Shown: positions 7,923 through 14,776 of the stretch, in pieces | Layout: each line of letters opens with the position of its first letter | How positions within the stretch are numbered: position 1 is the stretch's first letter | Assembly: GCA_003990745.1 (NCBI GenBank) | Contig: RBNI01004023.1 | Coordinates: 1 to 14,776 of the forward strand | Length of the DNA: 14,776 nt | Source: Jimgerdemannia flammicorona | Lineage: Eukaryota > Mucoromycota > Endogonomycetes > Endogonales > Endogonaceae | Direction of reading: 5' to 3' | Position numbers and translations under genes: made by a program | Notes under the pieces: generated by a model | What the model saw: the letters and a program-made list of their open reading frames with translations, nothing else | The model's database searches: none | What the model was told of the DNA's origin: nothing

Positions 7923-9421
7923 ATGCAATCCAACGACAGTGGTCTTTGCCTCAAGAGCGACATCGCCTCCATATGGACAGACACAACCTATCATGATGTA
8001 ACCATCGTCTGCGCCGATGGTGTTGAACTTGGATCTTGCCGTGCTGTGCTGGCTGCAAGGTGTGTTCTATTGTTTCCCTATTGTGTTTCAAGTTCTTGTA
8101 AATTTATATCACACTAATTAATGTCATGCGATTCCAAAGATGCCCTGTCTTTAAGGCAATGCTCTACGGTAACATGCAAGAGGGCGTCTCCCAGCGAGTC
8201 GTCCTCAACGACATCAACTCTGTGGAGCTTACTGTCGTTCTCGGCTATATCTATACCGAATCAATCGACGATACCATTATCGCCATCGCGGTGGACGTCT
8301 ACCGCGCAGCGAGCTTCTTTCTCCTCCCAAGGCTCATGGCAATGGTGCTGGAACGTGCCCAAGACATTTCCGACTTTGGAGTCTCCTCGTCCCTCCTCAA
8401 TGAGGCCGCCGCCTCCATCCCATGGAGTGAGGCCAGCAAGAACCTCTATTCTGTGCTCCTCAAGCCCTTCTATGCTCGCAAGCTCGCCATAGGAGATTTG
8501 ACGGACCTCTCCGAGAAGGCTATACAACTGCTCTTCACTTCACCGTACGCAACTACCTTTATCAATCCCGAATACGACCTGCTGCTGGTCATCGTCGACT
8601 GGGCCTGGGCGCACGCCGAACAGCCGGGACCCGACGCTACCGAACGTCATGCTGTCTTGCGTGATGTTGCCAGTATGGTTCCGGGGTGCGAGGGCAAAAT
8701 TCGACTGGGAAATAACTCGTTATTGTTGAACATGATGGGGCATGTGGACCTCACCTTAGTGTGCCCGCATCGCCTGAAGATCCTCACAGAGGCAATCGAC
8801 GAGTTTGCAGAGACGTCACCACACTACATGGCCTTTTGTCACCATGCGTGCAAAAACACCGTATGTCCAACCGGGCATCCGTCCAGGTCCCGCGGAAGAC
8901 ATGATATTCAATGGGACAGATCGAAGGTCGGTTCGCGCGTTATCATCTCAAACGACTGCAAGACCGTGGAGCTTTCTGTCGGGACGCCAGCCTCTTTGAG
9001 GCAAACGGCAAGGATCTCTTTCCCTGGAACGATGACTCAAGAGGGGCTGTGCGAATGGGACGTTGTCGTTGAGTCAGTTGGATTGTATGAAGGGACTCAG
9101 CCATTCTGCGATATCGGGTTGGTGGGAGAAGAGTTCACTGGTTTCGATTCCAAAATGGAAGGCAAGCCATCGGCGTGGTTATTCCGGTCTTGGCGGGATA
9201 ATTATCGGAAGGTAACCGGGGCGGGAGAGGCCCGCGAATATGGCGTCATTCTCCGGAGTGGCGACGTAATAACTTTTCATCTGGATAAAGGCAACCACAC
9301 TTGCTCCCTTTCCATTAATGGAATTAACCACAGCATTGCATGGACTGACCTTCCAGAGAAAGTGTACCCTGCCGTGACCTTAGGATTTCAGTCCAGGTAT
9401 CGGATAAAAGATCGCCCGTAA
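7923..9421 (+). CDS. BTB-BACK-SPRY domain protein (one intron)
   Basis: The CDS joins 7923-8059 and 8140-9421, giving 472 residues. Splicing restores the BTB core: residues 19-33 (WTDTTYHDVTIVCAD) run through ..AVLAARCPVFKAML.. exactly across the junction at Arg46, matching the BTB pattern HKxVLAARSPVFxAML. Here the usual His before the conserved segment is replaced (SCRAVL). BTB spans about 18-125, a BACK-like helical region about 145-270, and a SPRY-like beta domain about 310-466 (CEWDVVVES, GDVITFHLD, LSINGINHSI, YPAVTLG). BTB-BACK proteins commonly act as substrate adaptors of CUL3 ubiquitin ligases, with the C-terminal domain binding targets; SPRY is a protein-binding fold. That role is inferred. 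The gene is intact, has CpG and codon use unlike the flanking retroelements, and sits alone. Product assignment is firm at domain level; the substrate is unknown. Confidence 0.88.
8060..8139 (+). other. Intron of the BTB-BACK-SPRY gene
   Basis: Length is 80 bp, with donor AAG|GTGTGT and acceptor AAAG|A. A branch-site match CTAAT lies at 8114-8118, its branch A 22 bases before the acceptor. Splicing converts two separate ORFs into one continuous BTB fold, which is strong independent support. Confidence 0.88.
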
Positions 9422-9543
9422 TTTTTGTCACATTTTTGATTTAGTATATACAACCACTCTTGGTTCGTTTCTTACATATTGTATGAAGCTTTGTGTTTAT
9501 GTTTTTGCGCTCTGAAAATTTTGTCGTCGGTGATAAGGCCTGA

Positions 9544-9549
9544 AATAAA
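9544..9549 (+). terminator. Poly(A) signal of the BTB gene
   Basis: AATAAA lies 123 bases after the stop codon, in AT-rich sequence with T-rich stretches around it. It is the best polyadenylation signal downstream of the gene. Confidence 0.5.
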
Positions 9550-10620
9550 TTGATATGTTAAAACACAAATTCTCTTCGGTAATCTTGCGCCAATAATTTG
9601 TGCCTCGTTACAACAATTGCAATATACTTGGTAATGACAAAATTTCAAGGTGACTTCGGGAACTATTACACGAGCTCACTCTTCATATATAACTTTCGTA
9701 CAAGCCATCCCCACGAAGGTAAGAAAGATGACCTAATAAACATACGTACTTCTCGTTTAGCTCAGGACTGGGAATCGGAATATGGCAGCAACGCTATTTA
9801 TTCTCCTAACGATTAAATGGTTTTATTTTAGCTTAGCGAGGTCAAAATTTACAAACTTCCCTTCAGCATTGTAAACGCTAATTGGTTATCCTTCTTTGTC
9901 GATAATTGCGATTTCCGTCGTTCTTTTTCTATAATTTTCCATTTCAATTTAATTCGCTTTGGTTGAGGTATCATAATAGCACAATTAATCGATCTATATG
10001 CTTGGAGGGAAATCCCATGGATTTCGATTGTCGATTGATGAAAGAATAGGAAACTCGTAAGTTTTGTTGGTCATGTCAAGTGTATCTTCAACTGCAAACT
10101 CTTGGCCATTATCTGTTTCTTGGCAACCCGACCAATGGAGGAACTTTTCGAGCAGTTGCGCAAATTTGGTAGATATAGACAAAGAATTCTGAGAAACCAT
10201 AGACAAGTTTTGAAGTTTTCTATAACAACTGAAAGAAGTTAGTTATCTGTTAAAGTTTGAGAATAAGGATCCTATACAAGAAGCTGCACAACTGAAACTA
10301 ACTGTATGGCTCAGCCTAGTATTACTGTCCAGAATTAAGAGCAGAAAAAATAATTATCTTAGAAGAAATTAGAGAATTAGAAAGTAATAAGAAAAATATG
10401 ATATCTATATTTACCAAAGTACCAAAAAGAATATATAAGCAATATAAACTCTATAAGAGATTAGTATAGAGATTACAGAAAATATAATTAGAAACTGAGT
10501 TATTAGAGATAGTTATTAAAGTATATAAGTATGTATATTAGTTTATTATAAGCTACTGGAAATTACAAATATAGTAGTAAGAGATATATATCATATATAT
10601 ATTAAGTATAACTATATATA
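9550..10620. other. AT-rich spacer, no gene recognised
   Basis: A minus ORF 9994-10206 (70 codons, helical and mixed composition) and a plus ORF 9598-9816 are visible but match nothing I know. From about 10200 CpG disappears and the sequence becomes very AT-rich with TATATA stretches. A short plus-strand open run near 10341-10465 (rich in Glu, Ile and Lys) is followed by stops and may be a relic of an old coding sequence. The compositional change near 10200 marks the start of the right retroelement block. Confidence 0.5.
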
Positions 10621-10780
10621 GATATTGTAACAGTGACCCCAGAATGATGACATCAGTACAGGAGACAGCCTTTTCGTACAAGCCACCAGATCGGAGCACA
10701 AGAAGATTATACAGCATATGAGATGAGCAATGATGACCAACTGTGAGTCATTGTGACCACAGCATAAGCATCCTGAAGAA

Positions 10781-10788
10781 TATAAAAG
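10781..10788 (+). promoter_or_regulatory. TATA box upstream of the 275-aa ORF
   Basis: TATAAAAG lies 87 bases before the ATG at 10868, so transcription would start near 10811 with a leader of about 57 bases. A TGAGTCA (bZIP/AP-1-type word) lies upstream at 10744-10750. This gives the ORF a promoter separate from the LTR promoter at 11939. Confidence 0.5.
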
Positions 10789-10867
10789 AAGGATCAAGGA
10801 ACTGCAGTAGCAGTAACTAACAAGAACCACCAATCTCAAAATAGCTCAAAGACTTACTACAAACAAA

Positions 10868-11695
10868 ATGCCTGCCACCCACCAAACCTCAAGGTCAAGG
10901 AACCACCAAGGTATCTCAGTCGAGGAAAGGATGTTCCAAGACATCAGAAGAGCCATGAGGACCCGCTCAAGAAGGACTCCTAGTGTCAACCTGGGTACTG
11001 CAGACCTCTATCACTTTATCCTCTACCACCATGAAATGGAAACAAGGATCACCATTACTACTGAATGCCTCCAAATGTGGCAGGAGTATGAAATAGGAAA
11101 CCTCCTCTACCGGGAGTTCCCACAGGCCAGCACCCAAGAGCTACAAGATGCCACTCCCATGGATAGACATGAAACAAGGACAGCTAAGAAGATCCACCAG
11201 ATCTTCAGGCATGCACCATGGTCAATTCCCAACTTGGAGTATGTTAGAGTCTCAGACTTCAGAGACCTGTCATCCCACTGTATCAATGCACTAGAAGCCA
11301 GGGTGGCCACAGAAGCCCAGTCCACTATCACCCTCAACAGCGAAGAAGTAGAAGACTTCTGGCATCCTATCCTTCAGGACAACCCAGACCAATTCCTGCA
11401 AGGATTGATCTCAGTATTCCAAGGCCCAAGCATCCGAGTTAGATCCCCCCAAGACCCCACATTTGTCCCCTATTTTGTGGAAGAGAACCTCACAGACTGG
11501 AGAGCTCCAGATCTTATTCCCGATTTTCCCGCCACTGCCGAACGTGATGACGTCATCGATGACGTCATCCCGCGCGACATTGAGGTATGCGAAACGCACG
11601 ACCTGCATGACGAATTCGTGGATCTCATCTCCTTCAGTGATGATGATGATGATGATGATGATGAAGCCCCCATGGTCCTGAACTTTCTGCTCTAA
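10868..11695 (+). CDS. Unrecognised 275-aa protein with Asp-rich tail, next to an LTR
   Basis: This is an intact ORF of 275 codons, preceded by a good TATA box; the start context is AACAAAATGC. The N-terminus is basic (RSRNHQG, RTRSRRTP), the middle is mixed helical with many aromatic and acidic residues, and the C-terminus holds DDVIDDVI (227-234) and eight consecutive Asp (258-265, GAT repeats). There is no zinc knuckle, protease motif, signal peptide or membrane segment. CpG is scarce up to about base 11515, like the retroelements, and then common up to about 11640. The stop lies 6 bases before the predicted LTR start, so either the native 3' end was lost to insertion or the ORF is an accessory gene of a larger element. 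No family is recognised. The long open frame in otherwise decayed DNA supports recent coding function. Confidence 0.6.
   Translation: MPATHQTSRSRNHQGISVEERMFQDIRRAMRTRSRRTPSVNLGTADLYHFILYHHEMETRITITTECLQMWQEYEIGNLLYREFPQASTQELQDATPMDRHETRTAKKIHQIFRHAPWSIPNLEYVRVSDFRDLSSHCINALEARVATEAQSTITLNSEEVEDFWHPILQDNPDQFLQGLISVFQGPSIRVRSPQDPTFVPYFVEENLTDWRAPDLIPDFPATAERDDVIDDVIPRDIEVCETHDLHDEFVDLISFSDDDDDDDDEAPMVLNFLL
11546..11569. repeat. Perfect 24-bp palindrome with two CRE sites
   Basis: Two abutting copies of GATGACGTCATC form a perfect 24-bp palindrome. TGACGTCA (the cAMP-response element recognised by ATF/CREB bZIP proteins) occurs at 11548-11555 and 11560-11567, 12 bp apart. It lies in frame inside the 275-aa ORF, coding DDVIDDVI, and about 140 bp upstream of the LTR. 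Confidence 0.85.
11639..11662 (+). repeat. (GAT)8 microsatellite coding for Asp8
   Basis: Eight perfect GAT codons give residues 258-265 of the 275-aa ORF. Trinucleotide length keeps the frame when copy number changes. Confidence 0.95.
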
Positions 11696-11701
11696 GTTCT
11701 T

Positions 11702-11876
11702 TGTTACACTGGATAATGCCACCACTGGTATTCTCATGTAACACCAGATAATGCCAGCACTGGTATTCTGAGGTGATGCGAAATTATTCCAGCACCGGTA
11801 TTCTCATATAACACTGGATAATGCCAGCACCTGCATTTTGATGTGATACTAAATAATGCCAGCCTTGGAACTTAGT
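11702..11876. repeat. Five tandem 35-bp repeats in U3
   Basis: Units start at 11702, 11737, 11772, 11807 and 11842, each exactly 35 bp with no gaps. The shared frame is TGTNACACTGGATAATGCC, then AGCACTGGTATTCT and A. Units 1, 2 and 4 are closest; 3 and 5 carry GATAC or GATGCG and AAATAATGCC variants. Exact length conservation with base drift suggests an enhancer-like U3 array rather than recent slippage. Confidence 0.9.
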
Positions 11877-11938
11877 AATTTTAGTTATTGGAATTTATAT
11901 TTAGCTTTGTATCTTAGCAACCATTGAATTATATTTTG

Positions 11939-11971
11939 TATAAATACCCCTCTTATTTCCTCTGAAATAAA
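11939..11971 (+). promoter_or_regulatory. LTR core promoter and poly(A) signal, right element
   Basis: TATAAATA (11939-11946) is followed after 27 bases (start to start) by AATAAA (11966-11971), then GTCAGTTCTTCTCAGTG. This would give transcription start and R near 11970. The layout matches the left element's minus-strand LTR. Confidence 0.65.
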
Positions 11972-12180
11972 GTCAGTTCTTCTCAGTGCAATATACACAC
12001 TTCCTTGCAAGCAATCTAAGGGATAACAAGACAGTTAAAGATAAGAAGTTTGAGGACTATAAGACCTTGGGAAGGCACTCCAATAAGAACTTGCTTATAA
12101 CAACTTAAGTTAGTCTAAGAGATATACTTTGAAGAGAATCTGGTGTATTTGAAGGACTTAGCGACCAAAACGTGACAACT

Positions 12181-12198
12181 TGGTGCCCATTGGCTGGT
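12181..12198 (+). other. Candidate primer-binding site of the right element
   Basis: TGGTGCCCATTGGCTGGT starts 3 bases after the LTR end and 53 bases before the gag ATG. A TGG start is expected for a tRNA primer site. It differs from the left element's site, so the two elements would use different tRNAs. The tRNA was not identified. Confidence 0.45.
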
Positions 12199-13680
12199 GA
12201 TTCAAGACGAATCCCTCACTTTCAAGCTGAAAAATGAACAACCCCCACAACAACTACCCTGACTACAAGAGTCACCCCTACAAGAATTCAAGACAAGATG
12301 GAAATATGCCCCCCCATATTCTATGGATATACTACTGAAGAGTCAATCCTGACCTTCATTGAAGACTTTGAACAATTCGCCGCCATACGAGCCCTTGGTG
12401 TGGATGCTCAATTGGCCATTCTACCAGTCAGCCTTAGAGGACCTGCCAGAGATAAGTTTAATGCAGCCACCATTGCTGGTGCTGATGGAGTCAAACTTGC
12501 CAACATGAAGGTCTTCCTCAGAACAACATATTATACTGAAGAGATCAAGCAATCTCTCAAGGATCAACTCAATACTATCTGCCAGAGACTTAGTGAAGAT
12601 TCCAACTCATTCTATACCCAAATCTACCACCAGATTGTCTTGGCTGGCTATGACAATGCCCTCAAGGAATAAATAGTGGATTCAACCTTCCTCAAAGGAG
12701 TTCACTCTGAAATTGCCCTAGCAATCTGGTCTACCCCAGCTGCACTGACCCTTGATCAGAAAGTGGTCTTTGCACAGAGATATTGGACTGTCAGACACCC
12801 TGCTGAACACTCAATGGAGAAAATAACTGACATCAAGATGGAGCCATCAAAGCTAACTAGTATCTTACCTGCTACAGTTGTGAACAGACAACCAACCACA
12901 CCTACCCCCAAGACAGCCAAAGCTGACCCAGTGGAAGAACTTGCCAAGCAGTTTGCCGAGATGACTGCACACCTTGGTGATGTTGTTAGAGAAGTCCAAA
13001 GTGCCAACAGGAGACCAGTGTAGAGATTTGCAGCTGCTACAGAAGAATGCAATAACATCACATGCTTCAGATGTAGAGAAGAAGGCCCTTATACAAAGAA
13101 TTGCATGACCAAAACGAGACGCAAAGCCCAACTAAGCAATGCTAGCAGAACCAGAGAACAAACCAATGCAGTAGTTATTGAGGAGATTGGTGATATTGAT
13201 GATGAAGAATACTATGAGGAGCTCAAATTCTACCCTGCTACTGAAGATACCAGAACCCAGTCCAAGCCCTATGATAATAAGAGCAACAGCAAGCCAGTTG
13301 GAAGACCAAAGAAGATCCCAGCTATCACTATTCAAAGCAAGACCCAACTCAAGGAGATTGATCAAGACATGGAGTTAGATGAAGCTGCCTACCAAATTGT
13401 TGAAGGCACTACTCCAGTCTTAGGAGAAAGTGAAAGCAAGAAGGAACAGAAGCTGTGCAAGACCAAGATCCACCAGTATGACATCTACAAGGACCTCAAG
13501 GAACAGAAGGTCAATGCCACTTTTGGACAGCTAGCTGAAGTCCCTGCCTTCAGACAGCAGTTAAGAGTAGGACTTGCAACTACTGCCAAGAATCAAGAGT
13601 ACAAGATTGTAGAAGCTCACAATGCACAGGAAGAATCCGAGAACTCAGGTGAAGAATCTGAAGACCAGTGCAAGACATCA

Positions 13681-14040
13681 GCCTATACCCCCTGCCAGAT
13701 CAAAGACTATATCTTTGATGCCATTATTGATACTGGTGCTGGAGGATGCCTTATGAGCAAGAAGGCAATTGACTGCCTAGGTTGGGATATTGAAGAGTCC
13801 ACCAAGATGGTCTATGTCACAGCAGACGGTACACAAGCTACCCCCCTTGGCAAAATCCGAGAAGTCCCCATCAAGATAGGAGGAACCACTATCCCAGTAG
13901 ACGTGATTGTTACAAGCACCACCAACTATGACATCCTCATTGGCAACCAATGGCTTCACAAAGCCAGGGCTATCATTGACCTCAATGCCCAGAAGATGCA
14001 GATCAACTACAGAGGAAGAAAGGTACAAGTCTCTATCAAT
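13681..14040 (+). other. Retropepsin-type aspartic protease domain
   Basis: The active-site motif is DTGAGG, with Asp at 13729-13731, preceded by IFDAII. A flap region (VYVTADGTQATPLGKI) follows, and the second-half motif is ILIGNQWL. Retropepsins work as dimers, each subunit giving one Asp, and cut the Gag-Pol polyprotein. All expected motifs are intact even though the surrounding frame has stops. Confidence 0.85.
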
Positions 14041-14439
14041 GTCCACAAAGGAGTCCTACCAGACATGGAGGAAGGAGATGAAGAAGACACAGAGGTCTTC
14101 ATGCACTCGGTGAACAAGAACAAAAACAAGAACAAGACACCCAAGCTCACAGATGAGCAGTGGTACAACAAGATCATCGATAGCTATGCCCCTCAAGGAA
14201 GATGCCCCCATAGTACTAGGATGTACTGCTCTGAATACCTGAATGACTGCTGGTCCTGTATCAGTGAAGTCAGGAAAATCTGCCAATAGAAACATGAGCA
14301 AGAAGCTGCCAAAGCAAAAAGGAAAGCCGAAGAAGATGACCAGCCCCCAGAGCTTCAAGCTGACAGTGACAATGAGGAGGAACAAGAATCAGACATCACC
14401 CTCAAGGTCAAGAAGTTTCACCCTGAAGCCAAGATCTCA

Positions 14440-14776
14440 GAATACAAGATTGAAGGAGCCATAGAAATGGACCTTGCCAGCATTCAAGATGCTACCCTCG
14501 AACCACAGACCACTACCCTACTTGGCACTGGAATTAGAGTCAAGCTGCCAGAAAACCATGCCGGAATTATCAAGACCAGGAGCAGTCTGGCCAAAAGTGA
14601 AATCTCAGTTGAAGGAGGAGTAATTGACCCTGATTACACTGGCGAGATCTTTCTCATAGTCAGAAATCACAACCACACCACCCCCTTTGAAGTTGAGAAG
14701 CATGGCAGGATTGGCCAGATGCTGATCCACGAAATCAAGAAGCCCAAGATCATTGAAGCCATCGAACTCATCAAGA
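14440..14776 (+). other. dUTPase domain inside gag-pol (C-terminus beyond window)
   Basis: The frame after the TAG at 14287 gives a trimeric-type dUTPase. It has a weak motif 1 (GAIEMDLAS), a TGIRVKLPENHAG beta region, motif 2 (TRSSLA, about 14575-14592), motif 3 (GGVIDPDYTGE, with the catalytic-site Asp and uracil-stacking Tyr at about 14626-14637) and motif 4 (GRIGQML, about 14704-14724). The Gly-rich motif 5 would fall past the window end. dUTPase hydrolyses dUTP to dUMP and PPi, which limits uracil entry into cDNA. Position is directly after the protease. Motif 1 lacks the usual GYDL or GLDL, so the fold is clear but activity is uncertain. Confidence 0.85.

Larger units (their letters stand above)
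11702..12177 (+). repeat. 5' LTR of the right retrotransposon
   Basis: The segment begins TGTTACA and ends CGTGACA, so the ends form a short imperfect inverted repeat with TG...CA termini. The primer-binding site starts 3 bases later. U3 (about 11702-11970) holds five 35-bp repeats and a TATA box TATAAATA (11939-11946). AATAAA follows at 11966-11971, and U5 runs to 12177. Length is 476 bp. The 3' LTR is beyond the window, so the left edge rests on the terminal motif and on a U3 length similar to that of the left element. Confidence 0.6.
12234..14776 (+). pseudogene. gag-pol with Gag, protease and dUTPase (interrupted, cut by window end)
   Basis: This encodes the Gag-Pol polyprotein of an LTR retrotransposon. 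The probable start ATG is 12234 (NNPHNNYPDY...). The frame then slips by one in a C7 run at 12309-12315, and from there frame 1 is used to the window end. The Gag capsid region (PPIFYGYTTEES...RGPARDKF) aligns with the left element's Gag. The knuckle is at about 13060-13105 (CFRCREEGPYTKNC; Pro sits where His is expected). An acidic/PVGR linker follows, then aspartic protease around IIDTGAGG (13723-13746) with ILIGNQWL, and a dUTPase domain from about 14440. In-frame stops are TAA 12670-12672, TAG 13021-13023 and TAG 14287-14289; each could come from a Gln codon by one C-to-T change. Reverse transcriptase, RNase H and integrase would lie beyond the window. Confidence 0.85.

Noticed and set aside
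10612..10839. Minus-strand ORF of 75 codons upstream of the 275-aa ORF
   Set aside because: It spans the plus-strand TATA box and has no motif. Its Cys/Ser/Leu-rich composition is a shadow of AG-rich sequence.
11411..11737. Minus-strand ORFs over the end of the 275-aa ORF
   Set aside because: They are shadows generated by the GAT repeat (read as ATC, Ile or Ser runs) and the palindrome, and one runs into the LTR repeats.
13105..14289. Separate 394-aa gene starting at the Met at 13105
   Set aside because: The Met is the residue just after the last Cys of the zinc knuckle, in the same frame as gag. The ORF is the middle of gag-pol between two stop codons.

Overview
The window reads as fungal nuclear DNA from a repeat-rich genome. 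One well-supported host-type gene has a short GT-AG spliceosomal intron and encodes a BTB-BACK-SPRY protein. It lies in DNA with ordinary CpG content, and both sides are occupied by CpG-poor retroelement DNA. An AAA-ATPase-like relic and abundant Ty3/Gypsy-type elements would fit an early-diverging fungus (Mucoromycota, for example Endogonales or Glomeromycotina). That placement is inference and no single marker proves it.

Layout. (1) About 1-3000: the 5' part of an LTR retrotransposon on the minus strand, with gag (CCHC zinc knuckle, interrupted only by TGA codons), a primer-binding site and a long LTR-like region. (2) About 3000-3900: an AT-rich minisatellite, a hairpin or foldback element, and a decayed Ty3/Gypsy RNase H relic on the plus strand. 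(3) About 3900-7860: host-like DNA containing a broken or multi-exon unidentified gene (minus, 5371-6027), a broken AAA-ATPase-like gene (minus, 6246-6569) and otherwise no gene I can defend. (4) 7866-9549: the BTB-BACK-SPRY gene with a TATA-like box, an 80-bp intron and a poly(A) signal. (5) About 9550-10620: AT-rich spacer. (6) 10781-11695: an unrecognised intact 275-codon ORF with its own TATA box, ending in a CpG-rich tail that holds a perfect 24-bp double-CRE palindrome and a run of eight Asp. (7) 11702-14776 (cut by the window end): a plus-strand LTR retrotransposon. It has an LTR carrying five 35-bp repeats, a primer-binding site, and gag, an aspartic protease and a trimeric-type dUTPase in one interrupted reading frame.

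The two retrotransposons are relatives. Their Gag proteins align, they share a post-knuckle acidic segment, and their LTR core promoters have the same TATA / AATAAA layout. They point outward, away from the host segment. Their decay differs: the left Gag frame is broken by TGA codons only, the right frame by TAA/TAG codons plus a C7 homopolymer frameshift. The most noteworthy points are the dUTPase domain inside the right-hand gag-pol, the orphan 275-aa ORF abutting the LTR with its palindromic CRE tail, the 35-bp U3 repeat array, and the hairpin element next to the RNase H relic.
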